Of a stretch of 12,902 nt of DNA, positions 6,818-12,902 are shown piece after piece (within the stretch, counting starts at the first letter, position 1; every line of letters begins with the position of its first letter). The notes under the pieces were generated by a model. The model searched no databases, was not told the origin of the DNA, and was given only the letters and a program-made list of their open reading frames with translations. This DNA is from a bacterium (lineage in GTDB: Bacteria > Babelota > Babeliae > Babelales > Babelaceae): NCBI GenBank assembly GCA_021847535.1, contig JAJZMR010000057.1, positions 1-12,902 of the forward strand. Direction: 5' to 3'. The position numbers and the translations under genes were made by a program.

Positions 6818-7373
6818 GTTTTTTATGCCGGGTACGTGTTTGAATGACGGCATTTGTCAATGTGCGTTTAAGGAGATAAAGCAGTTCTATTTTTTTGTAG
6901 AGGATCGCAGTATTTTCAGTAGCAAGCCACCCAAGTTTATAATATTCAAGCCTCTTTATATCACCTAATAAGTCTAAACAGGCCTGAATTTCATCATCGG
7001 TTTCATTAATGAGGGCAAATAATGTCATCAGCTTATGAGGTGAGTTGATATGCACAGAAGAGCGCTCTATAAGGAGCGTTATATCTATTTGTCCATCAGG
7101 GTTTCTTTTTATTTGCTCGTTCACCCAGGAGCAAAGGCTTGTGGGCTCCTGTAGTTTTTTACATAACTGGTGCAGGTTATTCAGATAATAACTGATGAGG
7201 CCGATAGTACCAGCCACCAAGACAAAATTTTGCGCCCAATGGATTTTTTTGGTAAGAGACTGGAGTTGATCACCCGCGGTAGCAAGCTGAATTGGTTGAC
7301 ATAGACTTTCAAAGCTATAGAGAAAAATGGTCAGAAACAGGGGGAAAATTCTATTATTTTTTTTTAAAAGCAT
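6801..7373 (-). CDS. Hypothetical exported or membrane protein (190 aa)
   Basis: Unrecognised. The frame opens at ATG 7406, but ATG 7373 has a good AAAAGGA site 5 bp upstream and puts the signal sequence at the very start (lysines, then IFPLFLTIFLYSF, possible cut after ESLC or CQP). A second hydrophobic segment (FVLVAGTIGLISYYL) follows at about 50-65, then EPTSLCSWV and a helical region with DEIQACLDLLGDIKRLEYYK. The upstream neighbour on the same strand has the same sequence of parts, so the two are probably distant relatives transcribed together (22 bp apart). The C-terminal 17 bp overlap nth tail to tail, with no terminator between them. Confidence 0.6.
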   Translation of the reverse strand: MLLKKNNRIFPLFLTIFLYSFESLCQPIQLATAGDQLQSLTKKIHWAQNFVLVAGTIGLISYYLNNLHQLCKKLQEPTSLCSWVNEQIKRNPDGQIDITLLIERSSVHINSPHKLMTLFALINETDDEIQACLDLLGDIKRLEYYKLGWLATENTAILYKKIELLYLLKRTLTNAVIQTRTRHKKLIGVS

Positions 7374-7378
7374 GACAA

Positions 7379-7385
7379 TCCTTTT
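7379..7385 (-). promoter_or_regulatory. Ribosome binding site choosing the 7373 start
   Basis: AAAAGGA on the minus strand, 5 bp from ATG 7373. The longer alternative start at 7406 lies inside the neighbouring gene and has no comparable site. Confidence 0.6.
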
Positions 7386-7395
7386 GCATAAAAAA

Positions 7396-8235
7396 TTATA
7401 TAACAATAGTTGATTGTAAGAATATATTTTTATAGTAATGTAATCTGGCTATCCTTTCTTGCACTTGTGCAAAAAGTTGATGATTAATTCCCAATAATTT
7501 TGCCATGTTAATTGAAGGGATACTGTCAATAACCAATGAGCTCAGGGGGATGAGTGCCTTGATTGTGGCGCTTGCAAAGGCGAGGCTTTTTTCTGATACA
7601 TAAAGCCCCGTATCTATGCGTTTGACAAATTTTTCATAGTGATGCCAACATGCAAGTTCTTCTTCTATGTTTTGCAGAAAAGCATAAATGCCATCTTTTA
7701 AACTTTTTTGATCATGCACTTGAAAATTTTGCATAAATTCTTGCGTAATCAGTTCATGCATTTGGTCAGTATCAAGAAGTAATAATTTTTCAAAAGTGGT
7801 GTCGGCAAACCAATAGCTGATACAGGTGGGTGCCGCAAGATATGCTTGCATCCAAGAAACTCTGCTTAGTATATAAAGATAGCCACTGATCGTGAGTATG
7901 CCAGCAGTTTTTGCATATGTTTTAGCTGAAGTGTTTCGCATGAAGGCAAATAAATTTTTAGATGCATCCGATCGTACTATGGGGATGGACGGTAACGTTA
8001 CCGTTAAAATACCGCTGCCATTGTGATTAATAAGTGTATTATACGTTATTGCAGGAGGCTTATTGTCATTGAATGCATTAATACATGTTTTAATAGCCGA
8101 TTCAATCGGGCGCAACGTTATGTATCCGGCAAGCCCTATTAAGAAAGTACCCGGATCAATCGAGTACAATGTCGTGCAATAAGAAAGTGAATAGATAAGG
8201 GAAACCCATAGTTTTTTTTGAATCCTATAAACCAT
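7396..8235 (-). CDS. Hypothetical exported or membrane protein (279 aa)
   Basis: No family recognised. The frame opens at ATG 8292, but that codon lies inside the terminator hairpin of the H1-like gene and has no ribosome site. ATG 8235 has AGGG 5 bp upstream and starts directly with a signal sequence (MVYRIQKKLWVSLIYSLSYC, likely cut near TLYS-IDPG). Numbered from there, hydrophobic stretches lie at about 30-42 (TFLIGLAGYITL) and 113-128 (AGILTISGYLYILS). The second is followed by APTCISYWF and a helical region with IEEELACWHHYEKFVKRID. The C-terminus is helical, with no catalytic motif seen. It parallels the next gene downstream (segment, PTxxxxW, acidic helix), suggesting paralogy. How it is transcribed is unclear, since a terminator stands immediately upstream. 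Confidence 0.6.
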   Translation of the reverse strand: MVYRIQKKLWVSLIYSLSYCTTLYSIDPGTFLIGLAGYITLRPIESAIKTCINAFNDNKPPAITYNTLINHNGSGILTVTLPSIPIVRSDASKNLFAFMRNTSAKTYAKTAGILTISGYLYILSRVSWMQAYLAAPTCISYWFADTTFEKLLLLDTDQMHELITQEFMQNFQVHDQKSLKDGIYAFLQNIEEELACWHHYEKFVKRIDTGLYVSEKSLAFASATIKALIPLSSLVIDSIPSINMAKLLGINHQLFAQVQERIARLHYYKNIFLQSTIVI

Positions 8236-8240
8236 AAAAA

Positions 8241-8244
8241 CCCT
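8241..8244 (-). promoter_or_regulatory. Ribosome binding site choosing the 8235 start
   Basis: AGGG on the minus strand, 5 bp before ATG 8235 and just past the terminator U-tract. Confidence 0.45.
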
Positions 8245-8254
8245 AACAAGATAG

Positions 8255-8293
8255 AAAAAAATGGGCACGCTCGATATGTCGTATGTGCCCATT
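8255..8293 (-). terminator. Rho-independent terminator of the H1-like gene
   Basis: Read on the minus strand, AATGGGCAC (8293-8285) pairs perfectly with GTGCCCATT (8268-8260), a 9-bp stem. The 16-base loop contains its own small CGA/TCG stem, and a run of seven T residues follows at once (8261-8255). It lies about 40 bp after the H1-like stop codon and is the clearest terminator in the window. Confidence 0.85.
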
Positions 8294-8334
8294 AAAGAAC
8301 CAACATAACATGTGGTTTGCTGGAAGTACCTGGC

Positions 8335-8652
8335 CTAAAGCGCTGGAATAACCGATTTAACCGCTTTAATAACTCTCATAGGTACGGTTGTTTTACGTTT
8401 ACTTGCCTTTTTAGCAGCAACTTTACGTTTAGGTGCAGCTTTTTTAGCAGCGACTTTGCGTTTAGGTGCAGCCTTTTTAGCAGCAACTTTACGTTTAGGT
8501 GCAGCTTTTTTAGCAGCGACCTTACGTTTAGGAGCAGCCTTTTTTACTACAGCCTTTTTTGTGGTAACTTTGCGTTTAGGAGCAGCTTTTTTAGCAGCAA
8601 TTTTACGCTTAGGAGCAGCTTTTCTTACAGCTGCTTTTTTCTTTATTGTCAT
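8335..8652 (-). CDS. Histone H1-like Lys/Ala-rich nucleoid protein
   Basis: A 105-residue, extremely basic protein made mostly of Ala, Lys and Arg. It probably binds and compacts DNA without sequence preference, like chlamydial Hc1/Hc2 and the H1-like tails of AlgP-type proteins. The core is six AAPKRK blocks (residues 12-77), mostly in an 11-residue period (AAPKRKVAAKK); one interval is 16 because of a TTKKAVVKK insert. A short hydrophobic tail, VPMRVIKAVKSVIPAL, ends it. ATG 8652 is chosen over the upstream ATG 8691 because AAGGAG lies 6 bp before it and the composition becomes H1-like exactly there. It has its own terminator, so it is probably expressed as a single gene. Low complexity prevents assignment to a particular family. 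Confidence 0.8.
   Translation of the reverse strand: MTIKKKAAVRKAAPKRKIAAKKAAPKRKVTTKKAVVKKAAPKRKVAAKKAAPKRKVAAKKAAPKRKVAAKKAAPKRKVAAKKASKRKTTVPMRVIKAVKSVIPAL
8407..8619 (-). repeat. 33-bp in-frame tandem repeats within the H1-like gene
   Basis: Six copies of a unit encoding AAPKRK; most are spaced 33 bp and one interval is 48 bp. Copies differ at synonymous sites (GGTGCAGC versus GGAGCAGC, GCAACTTT versus GCGACTTT), so the array is not freshly duplicated throughout, but the central four units are nearly identical and could change in number by slippage or recombination. Confidence 0.85.
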
Positions 8653-8658
8653 ACATCT

Positions 8659-8664
8659 CTCCTT
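8659..8664 (-). promoter_or_regulatory. Strong ribosome binding site of the H1-like gene
   Basis: AAGGAG on the minus strand, 6 bp from ATG 8652; it settles the start and suggests high expression. Confidence 0.7.
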
Positions 8665-8850
8665 GTATGAAAGGTTATACATATTGTACATTCTCAGCGT
8701 ACTGCATGCGACTTTAAATATGCAATATATTAATCAAAATAAAAAATATTTTTACCCAAAAAACTGCTATTGTTATACAAATAGACATGCAAAATAATGG
8801 CGAATAGATAGTCCTTTTACGCTTTATTGCTTATTTTTGTTAAGAAAAAA

Positions 8851-10560
8851 TTATAAAAGATTTTCATCTATTTTTTTGAAAAAATTCTCCCAAGAAAGTG
8901 CCGGTTCTTGTCGTCCATCTTGATAGCGAAGAGCAACCGTTTGAGTTTCCATTTCACGTTTACCGACGACTAACATCAAAGGTATTCGCTCGTGTTGAGC
9001 ATTTTTTATCTGTCCTGCAAGCGGGTCGCTACTCATATCAACTTCGACGCGAACAGATCGTTTTTTTAATGCTTGATAAAGTGTTTGTGCATAGGGTTTT
9101 TGAGCATCCGTTATGGTGAGTATTTTTATTTGCACAGGTGCTAAAAAGAATGGTAGATTGCCTTTACAATGTTCAAGAATAATCGCAAAAAAGCGCTCAA
9201 GGGAACCGAAAATAGCCTGGTGAATAATGACCGGCCGTTGTTTTAAGCCTAAAGCATTGATGTAGGTGATATCAAAATTTTCGGGTTGGAAAAAATCAAC
9301 TTGAATGGTCCCACATTGCCAATTACGGCCCATGGAATCTTGTATAACGACCTCAATCTTAGGCCCATAAAAAGCGCCTTCGCCTTCTTTAATACCATAT
9401 GATGCATGTGATTTATCAAGTGCCTGCGTGAGTGCTTGCGTTGCTGTTTGCCACAGGTCATCGCTTCCCATATATTTTTCCGGACGTGTTGAAATGGCAA
9501 AAGTAATATCATGCAGATTAAACTTAGAAAGCATCTGAAGAACCATTTGTATAATGGTGATTATCTCATGTTCAAGCTGTTCGGCGGTACAATAAATATG
9601 CGCATCATCTTGCGTGAATGCACGTACACGCATGAGGCCATGAAGGACCCCTGAAAGCTCATGGCGATGGCAATGGCCATATTCAGCAAGTTTCAAAGGG
9701 AGTTCACGATATGACCGCGGACGTGTTTTGTATATAAGTATCGATCCGGGGCAATTCATCGGCTTGATTGCATAATTTTTTTCATCGATGACAGAAAAAT
9801 ACATTTTATCATGATAAAATTCATAATGGCCGGAACGTCTCCATAATTCGTCGCTTAACATCATAGGCGTTGAAATTTCTTGATACTCATTTTCCTGTTG
9901 AAGCTTGCGCATATAGGCAATTAATGTATTAATGACCGCTTTACCTTTGGGGTGAAAAAAGGGAAAACCAACACCTTCGTCATGAAAAGAAAAAAGATCA
10001 AGCTGCTTTCCGAGTCTTCGGTGATCATAAAGATGCAACTCGCGTTGATGTTGCTCATAGTTTTCAAGCTCTTCTTGCGTAAAAAATATGATACCGGAAA
10101 TGCGCTGAAGCACTTGATTAGATCGATCTGCTCGCCAGTATGAACCTGAAATATGTTGTAGTTTGAAATGTTTTAAAAGGCCTGTTGAGGCTATATGGCC
10201 CCCTTTGCACAGGTCATAAAAAGAGCCCTGTTTTGCCAGGCCTACTGTATCGCCAGGTATTTGATCTATAAGTTCAAGCTTAAAGGGATTTTTTGCAAAA
10301 ATTTTGCGAGCCTCTTCTTTGGAAATTTGGGTATGTTCAAGGGGATAATTTTTATCGACTATTTCATGCATTCGCGTGCTTATGATCGCAAGATCGTCTT
10401 CTTTAAAATTTTTTTCAGGAAGCATATCATAAAAAAAACCATCGGGGGTTGCCGGTCCTATCGTTAAAAGAGTTTTTGGATAGAGTTCGCAAACGGCATG
10501 TGCAAGAAGATGTGCCGCGGAATGGCGAAGTGCAGTGATATCGTTATTATTATTGCTCAT
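8851..10560 (-). CDS. thrS: Threonyl-tRNA synthetase lacking the N-terminal TGS domain
   Basis: Charges tRNA-Thr with threonine in the cytoplasm. The protein has 569 residues against about 640 in E. coli; the missing part is the N-terminal TGS domain, since the sequence opens almost directly with the editing domain. Editing residues are present: His13 and His17 in RHSAAH, Cys118 and His122 in YDLCKGGH. The class II catalytic core (about 200-465) keeps the zinc ligands Cys270 (MNCPGS), His321 (TQDDAHIY) and His447 (IIHQAI), motif 2 around MRVRAFTQDD and motif 3 GSLERFFAIILEH. The anticodon-binding domain is at about 470-565. The usual 'IHRA' reads IHQA. The start is supported by AAAGGG upstream and a promoter only about 36 bp away, which leaves no room for a TGS domain or a T-box leader. 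No clear terminator follows. Confidence 0.95.
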   Translation of the reverse strand: MSNNNNDITALRHSAAHLLAHAVCELYPKTLLTIGPATPDGFFYDMLPEKNFKEDDLAIISTRMHEIVDKNYPLEHTQISKEEARKIFAKNPFKLELIDQIPGDTVGLAKQGSFYDLCKGGHIASTGLLKHFKLQHISGSYWRADRSNQVLQRISGIIFFTQEELENYEQHQRELHLYDHRRLGKQLDLFSFHDEGVGFPFFHPKGKAVINTLIAYMRKLQQENEYQEISTPMMLSDELWRRSGHYEFYHDKMYFSVIDEKNYAIKPMNCPGSILIYKTRPRSYRELPLKLAEYGHCHRHELSGVLHGLMRVRAFTQDDAHIYCTAEQLEHEIITIIQMVLQMLSKFNLHDITFAISTRPEKYMGSDDLWQTATQALTQALDKSHASYGIKEGEGAFYGPKIEVVIQDSMGRNWQCGTIQVDFFQPENFDITYINALGLKQRPVIIHQAIFGSLERFFAIILEHCKGNLPFFLAPVQIKILTITDAQKPYAQTLYQALKKRSVRVEVDMSSDPLAGQIKNAQHERIPLMLVVGKREMETQTVALRYQDGRQEPALSWENFFKKIDENLL

Positions 10561-10595
10561 ACGTGCCCTTTAGTAAAAAAATTTAACTTACTTTT

Positions 10596-10624
10596 ACTAT
10601 ACCAGACTTTATATTTCTTTTAAG
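10596..10624 (-). promoter_or_regulatory. Sigma-70-type promoter of thrS
   Basis: On the minus strand, CTTAAA (10624-10619) and TATAGT (10601-10596) are 17 bp apart, with TGG before the -10 box forming an extended -10. Transcription would start about 30 bp before the thrS ATG. Confidence 0.6.
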
Positions 10625-10704
10625 GTCTTATTTACTCTTCGCGATTTGTTTTTTATGATTTGCTTTATTACCATTATGTTCATATCTTTATGAAAGGTTG
10701 TATC

Positions 10705-11097
10705 ATGACTGCTCGTTTTTTAAATCTATTTTTGCTGGTATGTACATTTTCGTCTTGTGGTAGACAAATCGAGTCCTCCGACGATGGCGAAAGAAAAGAT
10801 CCAATTTTCATCACGCAGATATCTCAAAAATATGTAAAATATCCTCATGGTTTTAAACAGTTTTTTTATGGAGCTGCTGAGGGTGCTGCCGTATGTCTTG
10901 CATTGAAAGCATATAATGGTGGCCAGCTACCTAATTCTGAGCAGGGTAAAGCTCTTCACAGCTTACTTGGTTTGATCTCCACCTACTTGGGCTCTAGTCA
11001 AGTTGATGAACACACTCATCCGGGTTTTGGGTGGGCAGTCAATATTGCAGGCTATTATATGGCCAGCGGTCTGATAATTCGTCTTTTTGAACGGTAG
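10705..11097 (+). CDS. Small hypothetical lipoprotein or membrane protein
   Basis: 130 residues from ATG 10705, chosen because AAAGG lies 7 bp upstream and the signal sequence starts there; the frame itself runs back to ATG 10660. The N-terminus MTARFLNLFLLVCTFSSCG resembles a lipoprotein signal with Cys18 as the possible lipid site, but FSSC is not a perfect lipobox. A polar stretch follows, then two small-residue-rich hydrophobic segments (GAAEGAAVCLALKA and WAVNIAGYYMASGLIIRLF) with GLISTYLGSS between. No family recognised. It is divergent from thrS and sits 88 bp before phoH on the same strand, so it may be cotranscribed with phoH. Confidence 0.55.
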   Translation: MTARFLNLFLLVCTFSSCGRQIESSDDGERKDPIFITQISQKYVKYPHGFKQFFYGAAEGAAVCLALKAYNGGQLPNSEQGKALHSLLGLISTYLGSSQVDEHTHPGFGWAVNIAGYYMASGLIIRLFER

Positions 11098-11141
11098 GGG
11101 ATGCACAAGAACCTACTGTTGTCTTGAGTGATGATAGTGTG

Positions 11142-11167
11142 CTACGGTTGACGTGAAATATCCGTAG
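11142..11167 (+). repeat. Small inverted repeat in the phoH leader
   Basis: CTACGG (11142-11147) and CCGTAG (11162-11167) are perfect inverted 6-mers around 14 bases, ending a few bases before the phoH ribosome site (AAGGGAG). No T-tract follows, so it is not a terminator. It could be a leader hairpin or chance. Confidence 0.25.
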
Positions 11168-11185
11168 AGAGGCTAAGGGAGCAGT

Positions 11186-12601
11186 ATGCCAAAGTCAAAA
11201 ATGTATATACTTGATACTAATATTCTGATTCACGATCCAGAAGCTTTTTTTGGATTTTCGCCTGCAATTGTAGCCATCCCCACAATGGTTCTTGAAGAGC
11301 TGGATCATTTTAAGGCGGAAAATTCTCAACGGGGAAGGAACGCGCGCGAAACCATTCGTCATCTTGATATTTTACGTCAGAAGGGTTCTTTAAGCCAAGG
11401 CGTAAGACTAGAGGAGGGCGGGGTTGTTCAGATTCTTTTTACCCAGCCGGCTGATCATTGTGCGATCTTTGATTGGCCCTCAACGCCTGACAATAAAATT
11501 TTAGAGACAGCCTTGTGCATGCAAAAAAAAGGGTTCGATGTAACCTTTATCACTAAAGATATAAATATGCGTGTTAAGGCGGATGTGCTTGGCCTGACAA
11601 CGCAAGATTATCTTAAGGATGTCGTCTCACATGATGATTTTTATAAAGGGTGGATGACGGTACAGGTGCCCGCTGTACAATTAAAAAAAGATCTGCAAGG
11701 TTTTTTGGAAGAAATTATGCAGGATTATACCTTTGTATTAAATGAGTATATTTTAGCAGAAAGTCAAAATAACCCTTATAATTATAAGCTGTACCGTTAT
11801 GTAGGTGGTAAAAAATTTAAGGAGGTCTTCGTGCCTGACCTTAAATGGAATATTAAGCCACGCAACCCGCAACAATTGATCGCTCTGGATCTCTTGCTCG
11901 ATGCCTCTATTAAAGTGGTATCGTTGTTAGGTCCTGCAGGAACAGGAAAGACATTTTTAACCTTATTAGCCGGGCTTCATAAAATTCTTGTTGAACAATC
12001 TTATACGAAAATGCTTATTTCTCGGCCTGTCGTTCCTCTCGGGCCTGATATTGGATATCTACCGGGTGATATTCAAGAAAAACTTCATAGCTGGATGCAG
12101 CCTATTTATGATAATATGGATTTTATTGTTCACACTGCAAACAATAAGGCTAATACCTCCATCTATTATGAGGGTGAGCATGATGAACAAGAAAGGCAAT
12201 GGGGTAAGCAGGATCGTAAAAATAAGGGAAAAGAAAAAAAACAAGAAAAGGTAAAGCACGGCTTTCCCTCCTTAGATGAATTGTCGCGCCAGGGAAAAAT
12301 AAGCCTTGAAGCAATAACATACATGCGTGGTCGCTCAATTCCTTATCAATATATATTCATTGATGAAGTCCAAAACTTAACACCACATGAGGTTAAAACA
12401 ATTGTGAGTCGAGTTGGTGATGGGAGTAAAATTATTCTTGCAGGGGATCCTTATCAAATCGATTCGCCCTATCTTGATTTTACAAGCAATGGATTGATGG
12501 TCGCAAGCCAACGGTTTAAGGACTACGCTCTATTTGGAACGGCATTTTTAACGGTCAGTGAACGAAGCGAATTAAGTAAGCTTGCAGGGGAACTTTTGTA
12601 G
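11186..12601 (+). CDS. PIN domain-PhoH ATPase (PhoH2/YlaK-type)
   Basis: Fusion of an N-terminal PIN ribonuclease domain and a C-terminal PhoH P-loop ATPase; characterised relatives (PhoH2) are reported to unwind and cleave RNA. PIN acidic residues are visible: Asp10 (YILDTNILIHDP), Glu38 (LEELDHFK), Asp102 (PDNKIL) and Asp125 (TKDIN). A linker runs to about 225. The ATPase has Walker A GPAGTGKT (249-256), RPVVPLGPDIGYLPGD (280-295), Walker B YIFIDEVQN (389-397) and the ILAGDPYQID sensor (417-426). Between NMDF and LDELSRQGKI, at about 328-358, lies a charged Glu/Lys/Gln-rich insert. An AAGGGAG site precedes the ATG. No toxin-antitoxin partner is evident upstream unless the small protein at 10705 plays that part, which its sequence does not suggest. 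Confidence 0.9.
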   Translation: MPKSKMYILDTNILIHDPEAFFGFSPAIVAIPTMVLEELDHFKAENSQRGRNARETIRHLDILRQKGSLSQGVRLEEGGVVQILFTQPADHCAIFDWPSTPDNKILETALCMQKKGFDVTFITKDINMRVKADVLGLTTQDYLKDVVSHDDFYKGWMTVQVPAVQLKKDLQGFLEEIMQDYTFVLNEYILAESQNNPYNYKLYRYVGGKKFKEVFVPDLKWNIKPRNPQQLIALDLLLDASIKVVSLLGPAGTGKTFLTLLAGLHKILVEQSYTKMLISRPVVPLGPDIGYLPGDIQEKLHSWMQPIYDNMDFIVHTANNKANTSIYYEGEHDEQERQWGKQDRKNKGKEKKQEKVKHGFPSLDELSRQGKISLEAITYMRGRSIPYQYIFIDEVQNLTPHEVKTIVSRVGDGSKIILAGDPYQIDSPYLDFTSNGLMVASQRFKDYALFGTAFLTVSERSELSKLAGELL

Positions 12602-12757
12602 AGCCCCTACTTCACAGATAATCTCTTGCTGTGATGCTTCTTTAATAAGCACGACTTGCAAGTTATGGGTGTAGTTATCTACAGCGATAAAGACAGGACT
12701 TCCGCAGATGCGTGAAAGATGTGATCTGATTTGACTTTTTGTTAAAAAAATACTCTC
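12572..12757 (-). pseudogene. Start-less open frame next to the right-hand insertion sequence
   Basis: On the minus strand 61 codons stay open, reading LTKSQIRSHLSRIC then VFIAVDNYTHNLQVVLIKEA and ending over the last 30 bp of phoH. There is no ATG, GTG or TTG start near its beginning, and the frame begins inside the left arm of the inverted repeat. It could be the 3' end of a gene cut by insertion of the element, or chance. The composition is protein-like, but I recognise no family. Confidence 0.25.
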
Positions 12758-12793
12758 TTAGAAGGTGCAAAACCAAAAAAAGAGAGTATTTTT
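12746..12793. repeat. Perfect 14-bp inverted repeat immediately before the transposase start
   Basis: AAAAATACTCTCTT (12746-12759) and AAGAGAGTATTTTT (12780-12793) are exact inverted copies around 20 bases, and the transposase ATG follows at once. As RNA it would form a hairpin whose 3' arm holds the only Shine-Dalgarno-like bases (AGAG), hiding them from ribosomes. The A-tract and T-tract flanks could also let it act as a bidirectional terminator after phoH. Confidence 0.6.
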
Positions 12794-12902
12794 ATGTCAT
12801 TGAAGACCTGCTTAACTTACCCGATATTATTAATGGTGTCTACCGCAAAACGCAGCTTCGAAGAGCTTGGTAAAATCATAAAAAAGAGTGGTGACACCGC
12901 AA
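12794..12902 (+). CDS. Probable transposase, N-terminal fragment (runs off the right edge)
   Basis: 36 codons from ATG 12794, opening MSLKTCLTYPILLMVSTAKR and continuing SFEELGKIIKKSGDTA. The pattern of a short lead, then a helix-turn-helix-like 'fEeLgkiIkkSgDt', resembles the start of IS4/IS701-like DDE transposases. The catalytic domain is outside the window, so the family is a guess. The hairpin leader right before the start fits an insertion sequence that limits its own translation. No stop or frameshift is seen in the visible part. Confidence 0.45.
   Translation, partial: MSLKTCLTYPILLMVSTAKRSFEELGKIIKKSGDTA

Noticed and set aside
7374..7406. Upstream ATG 7406 for the 190-aa protein.
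   Set aside because: It overlaps the preceding gene, puts extra residues before the signal sequence, and lacks the AAAAGGA site that ATG 7373 has.
8407..8619. CRISPR-like array (about 33-bp period).
   Set aside because: The repeats are contiguous, in frame, code for AAPKRK units, and have no spacers.
8317..8797. Two plus-strand ORFs of more than 110 aa rich in Arg, Leu, Gly and Ala, or in Ser, Phe and Cys.
   Set aside because: They are antisense shadows of the 33-bp repeats in the H1-like gene.
10561..10595. T-box or other leader control of thrS.
   Set aside because: The promoter leaves only about 30 bases of leader, too short for a T-box.

Overview
The window looks like part of an AT-rich bacterial chromosome from a small, host-dependent organism. 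The clues are many short secreted or membrane proteins with no recognisable family, a histone H1-like Lys/Ala/Arg repeat protein of the kind seen in chlamydiae and other intracellular bacteria, trimmed versions of housekeeping enzymes, and decaying insertion sequences. The gene set reminds me of the Dependentiae (TM6) lineage. That placement is a guess from general character, not from a marker gene. The standard bacterial code fits: TAG ends both the H1-like gene and phoH.

Layout. Positions 1-223 hold the decayed start of an ISAs1-family insertion sequence. A minus-strand block (5335 down to 309) encodes a 7-TM/GAF/pseudo-AAA+/Fis-HTH regulator, a XerC/D-type tyrosine recombinase whose start overlaps the regulator's stop, and penicillin-binding protein 2; these three probably form one transcript. 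A plus-strand block (5444-6817) carries two small secreted peptides sharing a PDxPPxP motif, with a frameshifted relic of a third between them, then an endonuclease III that starts at TTG and lacks its iron-sulfur cysteines. A second minus block (10560 down to 6801) carries a threonyl-tRNA synthetase without a TGS domain, the H1-like protein closed by a clear intrinsic terminator, and two exported or membrane proteins of unknown function that look like distant relatives. A final plus block has a small probable lipoprotein, a PIN-PhoH ATPase, and the start of another transposase at the right edge, preceded by a perfect 14-bp inverted repeat.

How the genes may work together. PBP2 (cell-wall elongation) and Xer (chromosome dimer resolution) are both cell-cycle functions, so sharing an operon with a membrane-bound regulator is suggestive, but no sequence evidence shows that the regulator controls them. 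The regulator keeps the shape of an NtrC-like protein but has lost the Walker A first glycine, the Walker B acidic pair and the GAFTGA loop, so it probably senses and binds DNA without ATP-driven sigma-54 activation. The rest of the window is housekeeping (ThrRS, Nth, PhoH), nucleoid packing, and lineage-specific exported proteins.
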